From the NCBI GenBank assembly GCA_942493335.1, contig OW818693.1, forward strand, positions 186,001 through 250,000: a stretch of 64,000 nucleotides of DNA, written 5' to 3'. This document shows, piece after piece, positions 16,149 to 25,453 of the stretch. The position numbers and the translations under genes are program-made. Under the pieces are notes generated by a model. That model was given only the letters and a program-made list of their open reading frames with translations, did not search any database and had not been told where the DNA came from. The DNA comes from JAEWSN01 sp942493335. GTDB taxonomy: Bacteria; Bacillota; Clostridia; DSM-8532. Each line of letters opens with the position of its first letter. The stretch's first letter is position 1.

Positions 16149-17965
16149 AAGCGTTTCGAAACATGCGCATCCGCAGCCAGCTGAACCTCATCGTCTGTGT
16201 GGCGGCGGCCCTGCTGGTGCTTACGATGGGTGCCGTATACATTGCCTTTGATGCCATCATGACGAATATGGCGGAGGACCGGTTCCGGGATCTGGCGGAA
16301 AACGGGGGCGTCAGCGTCAGAACCCTGCTGCGCGGAATCGAGGCGAACGACCGCAATTATGCCTACATCCTTGAAAAAAGCGGATATCCGGAATTCACAT
16401 ACAAAGGCCTCGACATGAAGCGGATCGTCGCGGATGCCTATGCGTCCATGCGCGCGGTATCCGAGGACATGCGCGGGGTTGTGCTCCTTTCGGAATCAGG
16501 AGACACGGTTTACGCCGGGGCGGACGCGGATGCGAAGGCGGCGCTGGATCGGTTCATCCGGCAGGACCGGCTGGTGGAGGGAACCCTCGTCCTGCCGCGC
16601 TTTACGGAAAATCTCACCGGAACGGATCCGGACAACCGGTATTTTGCGCATGTCGCGCCGATTCTACAGGCTTCCAGGCCAAACCGGGCGGCGGGATATC
16701 TGGTCACCCTCTTTGACTACTCCTCGATACGGGCCGTCCTGGATACGCTGGCCGGCGGGGATGAACGGAATCTGGGGCTTCTGCTGGACAACGGAGAGGT
16801 GCTCGAAGCGACTGCGGAGCTGTCGGATGCAGAACGCACGTATCTGGCGGATTGGTTTTCAGCAGCGGGAGACAGAGGCGTGGATGGAGCGGGCAGACGG
16901 TATGTGAAATATCGGAAGGCTGATTCCCTGGCCCTGTCGATGCAGATTCCGGAGACGGAATGGCGGCTGGCCGTCCTGGTATCCCGAAATGTCATCAAGG
17001 CACCGATTCTGTCCCTTGTTTGGATCGGCCTTGCCATCCTCATTGCCGGAGCGGCCATTCTCGCGATTGCCAGCGTGGCGACCATTCAGGCGATCACGGG
17101 ACCGGTCGAGGGGATTGTGAAATCCATGGCGGAAATCGGAACCCCGCAGCACCGCAGGGAAATCGAAACGCCATCCAGCAATGAGGTCGGGATTCTCGCC
17201 ACGCACATCAACGCCATGATCCGAAACATGGATGCCTCAGACCTTCGGGCGAGGGAAGCGGAAAAACGGCTTTATGAAGCGGAACTGGCGCGCATGCAGA
17301 TGGAACTCTCCTGGTTCCAGAGCCAGATCAATCCTCATTTTCTTTACAATACCCTGGAATCCATCCGGAGCATGGCCGTTGTCTATGAGGCGGAGGAGAT
17401 CAGCAGACTGGCTGTGGCGACGGCGGGGATTTTCCGCTATGCCACGCGCAGGGAGCGGGATGTCGCGCTGTGGGAGGAGCTGGAATGCGTCAAGTCCTAC
17501 ATGACCGTCATGCAGCTGCGGTTTCCGGATCGTTACCAATTGAAAATCCGGGTGCCCGACAACTGCCGGGACACCCGGTTGTACCGCATGCTGCTGCAGC
17601 CGATCGTGGAGAACTGCTTCAAACACGGTTTTTCCGGAAAGACGGGGAATGGATCCATACACATCCGGGCGAAGCGGGTTCCGGAGGGTTGCCGGATCGT
17701 CATCACGGACAATGGGGCCGGCATTTCCCCCGAAAGGCTGGAAACCCTGCGGATCGGTCTGGCTGGACGGGACAGGGGGCAGGGAGATGGAGAATGGCGC
17801 ACCCAGGCACAGGAGGTTTCGCCCGCACGTGCAGGCGAGGTGGAGCGCGTGGGACTGGCGAACATCCATCACCGGCTGCAGCTGGGATATGGGGATGCAT
17901 ACGGCCTCTCCATCGACAGCCGTTCGGGCCGGTGGACGCGCGTAATTCTTCTCATTCCCGGGTGA
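16145..17965 (+). CDS. YesM-type sensor histidine kinase
   Basis: A 606-residue membrane kinase. One membrane segment near residues 14-38, an extracellular sensor region to about 280, a second membrane segment (~283-310), a HAMP linker, then the His_kinase domain with the phosphoacceptor in QINPHFLYNTLE (about residue 395) and a HATPase domain (IVENCFKHGF; TDNGAGI; VGLANIHHRL). It is translationally coupled to the response regulator (ATGA overlap, GGAGTGG upstream). The extracellular region has no obvious sugar-binding signature, so the ligand is unknown. Confidence 0.88.
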   Translation: MKAFRNMRIRSQLNLIVCVAAALLVLTMGAVYIAFDAIMTNMAEDRFRDLAENGGVSVRTLLRGIEANDRNYAYILEKSGYPEFTYKGLDMKRIVADAYASMRAVSEDMRGVVLLSESGDTVYAGADADAKAALDRFIRQDRLVEGTLVLPRFTENLTGTDPDNRYFAHVAPILQASRPNRAAGYLVTLFDYSSIRAVLDTLAGGDERNLGLLLDNGEVLEATAELSDAERTYLADWFSAAGDRGVDGAGRRYVKYRKADSLALSMQIPETEWRLAVLVSRNVIKAPILSLVWIGLAILIAGAAILAIASVATIQAITGPVEGIVKSMAEIGTPQHRREIETPSSNEVGILATHINAMIRNMDASDLRAREAEKRLYEAELARMQMELSWFQSQINPHFLYNTLESIRSMAVVYEAEEISRLAVATAGIFRYATRRERDVALWEELECVKSYMTVMQLRFPDRYQLKIRVPDNCRDTRLYRMLLQPIVENCFKHGFSGKTGNGSIHIRAKRVPEGCRIVITDNGAGISPERLETLRIGLAGRDRGQGDGEWRTQAQEVSPARAGEVERVGLANIHHRLQLGYGDAYGLSIDSRSGRWTRVILLIPG

Positions 17966-18017
17966 TTCCGCATGGGTCCGCCCAACATGTCGGGGAATCC
18001 TTCGCGGGCGTCGCAAG

Positions 18018-18956
18018 TCAACGTGAAAACACTTCCCGGATCAGTGTTCCGGCAGGCTTTTCGATGACACTGTAACCGGGGTCCGTTTCAGGGTTGTAGC
18101 CGGGACGCACATTGGCGGGCCAGTCCCAGATGCTGTAGCCGAAATGCCAGTCCAGCGGTTCGCAGGCATCGAACATCACCTGGAAGAACTTCTTCTGCTC
18201 GTTCAGATCGGTCGGATGTTTGCCGACCAGGGTCCAGTCGTTCGGGATGTTTCCCGACAGGGCGGTGGAGGGGCAGCCGACCTCCGAGAAGAAAAACGGC
18301 CGGTCAAACCTGTCCACGACCGTCTTGATCCGGGCCATCTGCCGCGGCCAGTCCGACACGGGGTAATAGCCGGAAGAGGAGATGGCATCGCATGCATCCC
18401 ACCATTTCACGTTATGCTCCTGGTATTTGTCGCAGTTGTAGGTGACCAGTCCGCCGTACACCTTCCGGATCTCCCCGATCAGCTTCCGCCATTCGGTTTC
18501 CCGATGATCGGTGCCGACCAGCTCGCAACCAGCGATCAGCATGTCGATCCCTTCCCGTTCGCAGAGCCTTGCATAGTGGACGATGTATTCCGAATAGCTG
18601 GCGAACCAGTCGCTCCATTTCGGCTCGCACGGGACATCCTCGTCGAAAAAGCGGATGAAGGCCCGCCAGTAACCGTCCGTCGTATTGAGCATGGGTTTCA
18701 GGATGCACTTCAAGCCCTTTTCTCCTGCATGCCGGAACAATTCCGTGAGGGCGTCGTCAGTGGGCATGTGCGGGCCCTTCCAGTCGATAAACGTGGAATA
18801 GGTGTGTTCCTGGCGGGCGCCGACGATGAAATTGACCGTATTGATGGCACATTTTTCGACCATGTCGTCAATCTGGCGCTTCGCAGCGTCCATATCGGTG
18901 CGCGCGGCGTCCCAGAGTGTGAAGTTGAAGGACTTGACGGGCCAAAGCTGTTTCAT
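18018..18956 (-). CDS. GH113-like glycoside hydrolase (beta-mannanase family)
   Basis: A 312-residue (beta/alpha)8-type glycosidase. Likely acid/base Glu145 (IAGCELV) and nucleophile Glu225 (FFSEVGCPS). Their spacing of 80 residues equals the spacing of the two catalytic Glu of the characterised GH113 mannanase from Alicyclobacillus as I recall it (151 and 231). There is no signal peptide, so it acts in the cytoplasm, presumably on short mannose-containing or related oligosaccharides after import. AAGGAGGATC precedes the ATG and a promoter lies at 19028-19056. No transporter for oligosaccharides is adjacent. It ends 52 bp from the convergent kinase gene. Confidence 0.7.
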   Translation of the reverse strand: MKQLWPVKSFNFTLWDAARTDMDAAKRQIDDMVEKCAINTVNFIVGARQEHTYSTFIDWKGPHMPTDDALTELFRHAGEKGLKCILKPMLNTTDGYWRAFIRFFDEDVPCEPKWSDWFASYSEYIVHYARLCEREGIDMLIAGCELVGTDHRETEWRKLIGEIRKVYGGLVTYNCDKYQEHNVKWWDACDAISSSGYYPVSDWPRQMARIKTVVDRFDRPFFFSEVGCPSTALSGNIPNDWTLVGKHPTDLNEQKKFFQVMFDACEPLDWHFGYSIWDWPANVRPGYNPETDPGYSVIEKPAGTLIREVFSR

Positions 18957-19027
18957 GGCGATCCTCCTTGCAAGGGGACAGGGATGAGGTTGATCCGTCC
19001 GTTGTGAACAGGTGTTAATGCAGTTCC

Positions 19028-19056
19028 ATTATACAGGGAAGCCGCGACTCCGTAAA
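19028..19056 (-). promoter_or_regulatory. Promoter of the GH113-like gene
   Basis: On the minus strand: TTTACG (complement of 19051-19056), 17-nt spacer, TATAAT (complement of 19028-19033). It would give a leader of about 65 nt before the ATG at 18956. Confidence 0.55.
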
Positions 19057-19060
19057 TGCC

Positions 19061-19090
19061 TTGGAACCGTCAGGACCCGCATGATATGAT
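19061..19090 (+). promoter_or_regulatory. Promoter of metH
   Basis: TTGGAA (19061-19066), 18-nt spacer, TATGAT (19085-19090) preceded by TGA (extended -10). The predicted leader is only about 25 nt, too short for a cobalamin or SAM riboswitch. Confidence 0.5.
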
Positions 19091-19119
19091 GGAATCCTGG
19101 GAAAGACGGGGTGATCCAT

Positions 19120-22100
19120 ATGGCAAATACGATACGTGAGACATTGAATACCCTCGTCCGGGAGCGGATTCTCATCCTGGACGGGGCGCAGGGCACCCAA
19201 ATCCAGTCACGCGGACTTGTTGCGGCGGATTACGCGAACGGACTTCGGGAACGGGCCATGGAGGCAGGGCTGCAGGCACCGGAATTTCCGCAGCGCGGCA
19301 ACCATGACATGCTGAACCTGACACGCCCGGATGTCATCCTCGACATGCATCGCGCCTATCTTGATGCCGGCGCGGAGATTGTCTCGACAAATACGTTCAG
19401 TTCCAATCCGGTCTCCCAGGCGGACTATGGAGCTGCCGCACTGGTTCCGCTGCTCAATCGGGAGGCGCTCAGACTTGCAAGACAGGCCATTTCCGAATGG
19501 CAGGAAAAGGAACAGGCGGCTGGCCGGATCCCGAAACCCCGATATGTGGCAGGTTCCATCGGTCCGACCAACAAAACGCTCTCCTTGTCCCGGGAAGTGG
19601 AGAATCCCGCCGCCCGCGCGATTGACTTCGATGAACTGTCCGCAGCCTATGAAACACAGATTGCCGCATTGGCGGAAGCGGGCGTGGATTTGTTGCTTGT
19701 GGAGACCGTGTTCGATTCCCTGAATGCAAGGGCGGCCCTGGCGGCTGCGGAACGTGTCTGCGGGCGGCTCGGATGCGATTTGCCCGTCATGGTCTCCGGC
19801 ACGGTGACCGATCGGAGCGGACGCACCCTGTCGGGCCAGACGGTGGAGGCGTTCGGCGCCTCGGTCCGCAGTCCGTTGCTGTTCAGTATCGGTCTGAACT
19901 GTTCCTTCGGTGCGAAGGAGCTGCTTCCATACATCAAACGGCTTGCAATTTCACAGCCATATCCTGTCAGTGTCCATCCGAACGCCGGTCTGCCGGATGC
20001 ATTCGGGAAATATACGGAAACACCGGAGATGACGGCTTCCTTCCTGGCCGAGTTGATCCGCGGCGGTTCGGTCAACATTGTCGGCGGCTGCTGCGGTACC
20101 GGTCCGGCACATATTCGCGCCATTGCGGCGGAAGCGGCGGGCAGGACGCCCCGCGTTGTGCCGGAAAGGGAACCGATCCTGCTGCTGGCGGGTCTGGAAG
20201 TGAAGGAAGTCCGGCGGGAGAACAATTTTCTGAACATCGGGGAACGCAACAATGTCGCCGGTTCCATCAAATTCGCTCGCCTCATCCGGGAAGGCAACTA
20301 CCGTGAAGCGCTGTCCATCGCGCGCGAACAGGTGGAGAACGGCGCACAGGTCATCGACGTGAATGTGGACGACGGTCTGCTGGATTCGAAGAAGGAGATG
20401 GTCCATTTTCTCCGGCTTCTCGCAGCGGATCCGGATATCGCGGCGGTCCCAGTCATGGTGGACTCTTCCGACTGGGAGGTCCTGGTGGCCGGCTTGAAGG
20501 CGATCCAAGGCAAGAACATCGCCAATTCCATCAGCCTGAAAAACGGGGAGGCCCATATGCTGGCCCAGGCGGCCGAGATCCGCCGGCTGGGTGCCGCTGT
20601 CGTTTTCATGGCCTTTGACGAACAGGGTCAGGCGGACACCTATGAACGGAAAACCGCCATTTGCGCCCGTGCATACGAACTTTTGACGAAACGGGCCGGC
20701 TTCCTTCCGGAAGACATCATTTTCGACCCGAACATCCTGGCCGTCGCCACAGGAATGCCGGAGCACGATGCCTACGCGCTGGATTACATCCGCGCCTGCC
20801 GGTGGATTCATGAAAACCTGCCGGGCACCAGGGTGTCCGGCGGCGTCAGCAACCTGTCATTTTCGTTCCGTGGCAACAACCGGGTCCGGGAAGCTATGCA
20901 CGCCGTATTCCTGTATCATGCGGTGCAGGCGGGCATGGACATGGGGATCGTGAATCCCGGTCTGCTGCAGCCGTATGGGGAAGTGGAGCCGGTGTTGCGG
21001 GAACTGTGTGAGGACGTCATCCTGTGCAGACGTCCGGATGCCGCGGATCGACTGCTGGCGAACGCCTTGACGGTTGCCGCGGACGCTTCGCCTGGTTCCG
21101 GTGCGGCCGACAAGGAAGGCGGCATGCCGGCGTGGCGGCTTGAACCGGTGGAACGACGACTGGTCCATGCGCTTGTGAAGGGCCTTGATGACTTCGTTGA
21201 ATCCGATGTCATGGAGGCGCTGCCCCTGCAGCCGAATGCGCTTTCCCTCATCGAACATGTGCTGATGGCCGGCATGAAGACGGTGGGCGACTTGTTTGCC
21301 GAAGGCAAGATGTTCCTGCCGCAGGTCATCCGCTCCGCCCGTGTCATGAAAAAGGCGGTAGCCGTTCTGCTTCCGCACATTGAGGCGGAAAATGCGGGAG
21401 CCGGGACAAAAGCGGGCAGGATTCTGCTGGCCACGGTGGCGGGGGATGTCCATGACATCGGGAAAAACATCGTCGGCGTTGTGCTGGGGTGCAACAACTT
21501 CGAAATCATCGATCTCGGTGTCATGGTGCCGAAGGAGGAAATCGTGGCAAAGGCGCGGGAGCTGAAGGTCGATCTGGTCGGCTGCTCCGGGCTCATCACG
21601 CCGTCTCTGGACGAAATGCGCCAGGTGGCGGAACACATGGCTGCGGAAGGGTTGGAGATCCCGTTGCTTGTGGGTGGCGCTGCCACTTCAAAGGCACATT
21701 CCGCGCTTCGGATCGCACCTTCCTATCCGCATGGCGTCATCCACTGCCTGGATGCCTCGAAAAGTGTCGAAGTCGCGTCCATCCTCTGCGATCCGATGCG
21801 GCGGGAAGCCTATCTGGCAAGAATGGCGGAAGAGTACCGCGATTTGGCTGTGCGCGTGACACAGCTGGCCTCGGCAACCCTCACGCTGGATGAGGCGCGT
21901 CGGGATCGGCTTCGCGATGGTTTCGATCCTGAGCCTGTCCGTCCCGCCAAGCCGGGCATCACGCTGCTTGCGGACATGTCTGTAAAGGAATTGCGCCCGT
22001 TCATCAACTGGAGTTTCTTCCTAAAGGGGTGGGAGATGCAGGGGACGGTCGAGAAACTGCTGGCCGACCCGGAAAAACGCGAGGAGGTCATGCTGCTGCT

Positions 22101-22788
22101 TGCCGATGCGAATGCACTGCTCGATGAATGGGAATCATCCGGGGAGATCGGCATCAAAGGCGCATTCGGGCTTTTCCCCTCCGTTTCCCGGCAAGAGGAG
22201 GTGCTTCTGTACAGGGACGAAGATGCTTTTGCTTCGGGTGATCCGCTCCGGGCGATTCATCTGCCGCGCCAGATCGAGAAAAAGGCGCATCCCCACCTTT
22301 CCCTGGCGGACTTCATCCGGCCGGGTCAGGAAAAAAGGCCTGGAAAACAGAACGAAACACCGGACTGGATCGGGTTGTTCGCCGTAACTGCCGGCCTTGG
22401 CGCCGATCCGGTCGTTGCAGCCGCCAAAGCGGCCGGGGACGATTACCGGGCCATTCTTGTCCGCCTGCTCTGCGACCGCCTGGCGGAAGCCTTTGCGGAA
22501 TGGATGCACCTGCGCGTCCGTCGGGAGGACTGGGGATATGCCGCCGGGGAGTCGCTTTCCCTGGAAGACCTGTTCCGGGAGAATTACCGGGGCATCCGGC
22601 CTGCACCCGGTTATCCCGCCTGTCCGGATCATGCCTTGAAACGCGATATTCTGGAAATCCTCGATCCGACCGGAGCCCTCGGCATCACCCTGACAACCAG
22701 TCACATGATGGTTCCGACCGCGTCTGTGTCCGGCTTTTATTTTGCTTCCCCGCATGCACGTTACTTTGATGCGAGGACCAGCCTGTAA
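19120..22788 (+). CDS. metH: Cobalamin-dependent methionine synthase
   Basis: A full-length 1222-residue enzyme that transfers methyl from methyltetrahydrofolate to homocysteine through cobalamin. Domains in order: homocysteine-binding (1-330, with zinc ligands including the GGCCG pair near 323), pterin-binding (~350-610), cap domain (~650-740), cobalamin-binding with the lower-ligand His778 in DVHDIG, and the AdoMet reactivation domain (~890-1222, with RPFINWSFF and RPAPGYPACPDH). Presence of the reactivation domain means that oxidised cobalamin can be rescued with SAM and a flavodoxin. Start ATG 19120 follows GGGGTGAT. It stands alone, with no methylene-THF reductase nearby. Confidence 0.96.
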   Translation: MANTIRETLNTLVRERILILDGAQGTQIQSRGLVAADYANGLRERAMEAGLQAPEFPQRGNHDMLNLTRPDVILDMHRAYLDAGAEIVSTNTFSSNPVSQADYGAAALVPLLNREALRLARQAISEWQEKEQAAGRIPKPRYVAGSIGPTNKTLSLSREVENPAARAIDFDELSAAYETQIAALAEAGVDLLLVETVFDSLNARAALAAAERVCGRLGCDLPVMVSGTVTDRSGRTLSGQTVEAFGASVRSPLLFSIGLNCSFGAKELLPYIKRLAISQPYPVSVHPNAGLPDAFGKYTETPEMTASFLAELIRGGSVNIVGGCCGTGPAHIRAIAAEAAGRTPRVVPEREPILLLAGLEVKEVRRENNFLNIGERNNVAGSIKFARLIREGNYREALSIAREQVENGAQVIDVNVDDGLLDSKKEMVHFLRLLAADPDIAAVPVMVDSSDWEVLVAGLKAIQGKNIANSISLKNGEAHMLAQAAEIRRLGAAVVFMAFDEQGQADTYERKTAICARAYELLTKRAGFLPEDIIFDPNILAVATGMPEHDAYALDYIRACRWIHENLPGTRVSGGVSNLSFSFRGNNRVREAMHAVFLYHAVQAGMDMGIVNPGLLQPYGEVEPVLRELCEDVILCRRPDAADRLLANALTVAADASPGSGAADKEGGMPAWRLEPVERRLVHALVKGLDDFVESDVMEALPLQPNALSLIEHVLMAGMKTVGDLFAEGKMFLPQVIRSARVMKKAVAVLLPHIEAENAGAGTKAGRILLATVAGDVHDIGKNIVGVVLGCNNFEIIDLGVMVPKEEIVAKARELKVDLVGCSGLITPSLDEMRQVAEHMAAEGLEIPLLVGGAATSKAHSALRIAPSYPHGVIHCLDASKSVEVASILCDPMRREAYLARMAEEYRDLAVRVTQLASATLTLDEARRDRLRDGFDPEPVRPAKPGITLLADMSVKELRPFINWSFFLKGWEMQGTVEKLLADPEKREEVMLLLADANALLDEWESSGEIGIKGAFGLFPSVSRQEEVLLYRDEDAFASGDPLRAIHLPRQIEKKAHPHLSLADFIRPGQEKRPGKQNETPDWIGLFAVTAGLGADPVVAAAKAAGDDYRAILVRLLCDRLAEAFAEWMHLRVRREDWGYAAGESLSLEDLFRENYRGIRPAPGYPACPDHALKRDILEILDPTGALGITLTTSHMMVPTASVSGFYFASPHARYFDARTSL

Positions 22789-22814
22789 CAGATGCCGAAA
22801 GACAAGGCCAGGAG

Positions 22815-22893
22815 AACGCAATGCCCGTCGAAGGCGATGCCCGCTGAACGACAATGCCGGTGAAGGCACAATGCCCGCCGAAAAACCATACCA
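22815..22893 (+). repeat. Imperfect tandem repeat of about 17 bp
   Basis: Four imperfect units of the type CAATGCCCG-CGAAGG run between metH and recD2 (starting near 22820, 22835, 22852 and 22870). Several contain ATG but none has an open frame of useful length. No function evident. Confidence 0.5.
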
Positions 22894-22910
22894 ACCGAAA
22901 AGGAGCGCGC

Positions 22911-25310
22911 ATGGAGCAACTCTCCGGTGTCGTGGAACGAATCACCTACAGCAACGAGCAAAACGGCTTCGCCGTCGTGAAGATCAAGTCGAAGGGATTT
23001 CCGGAACTGGTGACGGTTGTCGGAACGCTGGCCACGGTCCGCGTGGGCTCCACCATCCGCTTGACCGGGGAATGGCGCGTGGACAGCAAGTTCGGACGCC
23101 AGTTCACCGCACAGTCGCATGAGGAGACGGTTCCCGCCACCCTCGCCGGTCTTGAGAAATACCTTGGCAGCGGGCTGATCAAGGGCATCGGCCCGGAATA
23201 TGCGAAAAAGATCGTAAAAACGTTCAAAAACAAGACAATGGAGATTCTCGAGGAGAAGCCGGATGATCTCATCCAGGTTCCCGGGATCGGCGCGAAGCGG
23301 GTGGCGCTCATCAAGAAGGCCTGGGTGGAACAGAAGGAAATCAAGAACCTGATGATCTTTCTGCAGGAGCATGAGGTCTCCACGCATTTCGCCGGAAAAA
23401 TCTATAAAACCTATGGAAATGACAGCATCCGGATCGTGCGGGAGAATCCGTTCCGGCTTGCGGATGACATTTGGGGCATCGGTTTCCGGACGGCGGACAC
23501 CATCGCGAAAAAACTGGGCGTGGATCCGTTGTCCCATCCGCGTTGCCGCTCCGGCATCCTGTATGTGATGAATGAGCTTGCGGGAGAGGGGCATTGCTTT
23601 GTGACAAGGCCCCAGCTGGCCAAGGCATGCGAGAAGCTTCTGGAACTGCCGGAGGACATCATCACGGTCGCCCTGACGCGGATGGCGGCGGAGCGCGACA
23701 TCGTGGTGGAGCATATGGGGACGCCTGCAGGCCTGCGGCTTTCAGAAACCATGAAGGGGTACGACGCGGGTTGGGAGCAGGCGCGTTCGGAGATTCCGTC
23801 AGGTGTGTCCGCTGCCGCAGATTATCAGGAAACGGGCGGGAGGATGATTGTTTCCGAGCCCTTTGCGGATCCGGTTTTCCCGTCGCCGGCAAACCGGGCC
23901 GGATCCGGCGGCAGTGACGGCAATCCGGATGCCGGTGCGCAGGATGCCGCGTTGTGGCTGCCCGTCTATTGGTACGCCGAAACCGGTGTGGCAAGGCGGC
24001 TTCAGGAAATTCTGGCGGAAAAAAGCGTCTATGCGGAGGCGGATCCGGAACCTGTCCTGGACAAAACCGCCCGGGCGGCCGGCATCACATATGATCCTGT
24101 TCAGCGGGAAGCCGTGCGGAAGGCGGTTTCCGCCAAGTGCACGGTGCTGACGGGCGGACCCGGCACGGGCAAGACCACGACCACCCTCGCCATTCTGAAG
24201 GTCTTCGAGGCGCTTGGCGCCCGTGTCCTGCTGGCGGCGCCCACCGGCCGCGCGGCAAAGCGGCTGTCGGAGACCACCGGGCAGGATGCGAAAACCATCC
24301 ACCGGCTATTGGAGTACAAGCCGCCGGAAGGATGCCAGCGCAATGCCGAAAATCCGCTGGAATGCGATGTTCTGGTGATTGATGAGACTTCCATGGTGGA
24401 CATCCAGCTGTTCTATGATCTGCTGAAGGCTGTGCCGGACCGTGCGGTTCTGCTGCTGGTTGGAGATGTGGATCAGCTGCCTTCCGTCGGAGCGGGGAAT
24501 GTGCTGCTGGATGTGATGGATTCCCGGCGCGTGGCTGTCGTGCGGCTGACCCGCATCTTCCGTCAGGCGGAAGGTTCGGCCATCATCCGGAACGCGCATC
24601 GGATCAACCGTGGGGAACTGCCGGACTTGAAGTCGGGAAAGGATTCGGATTTCTTCTACATCGAACGGGACGACCCGGTGCAGATTGCGGAAACCATCCG
24701 GGATTTATGTGTCAACCGCCTGCCCGCCCACTACAAGGTCAATCCCGTGACGGACATCCAGGTCCTCTGCCCGATGCAGCGCGGGGAAACCGGTGCCCAG
24801 CAGATGAACCAGATGCTGCAGGCGGCATTGAATCCATCCCCGGAATCGGTTCGATACGCAGGAACAGTCTACCGGCTGGGCGACAAGGTGATGCAGATCC
24901 GGAACAACTACGACAAGAACGTATTCAACGGCGACATGGGGATCCTGTCGCAGATCGATACGGAAGACGGGGTCGTGACCATCCGGTACGACGGGATCCC
25001 GGTTCCGTATGAAGTCTCGGAACTCGACGAGGTGATGCTGGCCTATGCCACGACCGTGCACAAGGCGCAGGGAAGCGAGTATCCCATCGTGATCGCCCCA
25101 GTCAGCATGCAGCACTACATGATGCTGCAGCGGAACCTTCTCTATACATGCGTGACGCGGGCCAAACGCATTCTGGTCCTTGTGGGCATGAAAAAAGCCA
25201 TCGCCATGGCGGTGGCCAACAACCGGATCCGAAAGCGGAACACCCGGCTGGCGGAAAGACTGCGGAACATGGCGGAGAAGGGCATCGCTCAGCTGGGTGC
25301 AGCGGAGTGA
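22911..25310 (+). CDS. recD2: SF1B DNA helicase RecD2
   Basis: A 799-residue ATP-dependent 5'-3' helicase of the RecD2 type, found in bacteria where it acts without RecBC. N-terminal ~200 residues contain helix-hairpin-helix elements (LIKGIGPEYAKKI, VPGIGAKRV). Walker A GGPGTGKT is near residue 415, Walker B VIDETSM near 488, and the C-terminal motif VHKAQGSEYP near 710. An insert of ~60 residues rich in Ala/Gly/Pro lies just before the helicase core (about 300-370). AAGGAG lies 6 nt before the ATG at 22911. Confidence 0.93.
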   Translation: MEQLSGVVERITYSNEQNGFAVVKIKSKGFPELVTVVGTLATVRVGSTIRLTGEWRVDSKFGRQFTAQSHEETVPATLAGLEKYLGSGLIKGIGPEYAKKIVKTFKNKTMEILEEKPDDLIQVPGIGAKRVALIKKAWVEQKEIKNLMIFLQEHEVSTHFAGKIYKTYGNDSIRIVRENPFRLADDIWGIGFRTADTIAKKLGVDPLSHPRCRSGILYVMNELAGEGHCFVTRPQLAKACEKLLELPEDIITVALTRMAAERDIVVEHMGTPAGLRLSETMKGYDAGWEQARSEIPSGVSAAADYQETGGRMIVSEPFADPVFPSPANRAGSGGSDGNPDAGAQDAALWLPVYWYAETGVARRLQEILAEKSVYAEADPEPVLDKTARAAGITYDPVQREAVRKAVSAKCTVLTGGPGTGKTTTTLAILKVFEALGARVLLAAPTGRAAKRLSETTGQDAKTIHRLLEYKPPEGCQRNAENPLECDVLVIDETSMVDIQLFYDLLKAVPDRAVLLLVGDVDQLPSVGAGNVLLDVMDSRRVAVVRLTRIFRQAEGSAIIRNAHRINRGELPDLKSGKDSDFFYIERDDPVQIAETIRDLCVNRLPAHYKVNPVTDIQVLCPMQRGETGAQQMNQMLQAALNPSPESVRYAGTVYRLGDKVMQIRNNYDKNVFNGDMGILSQIDTEDGVVTIRYDGIPVPYEVSELDEVMLAYATTVHKAQGSEYPIVIAPVSMQHYMMLQRNLLYTCVTRAKRILVLVGMKKAIAMAVANNRIRKRNTRLAERLRNMAEKGIAQLGAAE

Positions 25311-25362
25311 TGGCATTGCCTTGATGGCATGTCGGAGTGATGGTCGAGGGATTTATGAAGAT

Positions 25363-25409
25363 GGATGGGGAAACGGCAACGGGGAGGAGCCTTTACCGTT
25401 TCCCCATCC
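25363..25409. terminator. Long hairpin between convergent recD2 and tadG-like genes
   Basis: GGATGGGGAAACGG (25363-25376) and CCGTTTCCCCATCC (25396-25409) form a perfect 14-bp stem with a 19-nt loop. No T-run on either side. Its position between two convergent genes suggests a bidirectional terminator. Confidence 0.55.
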
Positions 25410-25453
25410 TGTGATTGCATTCAGTCCGCACGGGTGATGACGAGCAGATTGGT

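Noticed and set aside
18957..19119. Cobalamin or SAM riboswitch upstream of metH
   Set aside because: The promoter lies about 25 nt before the start, and no B12-box or SAM-type structure was seen.
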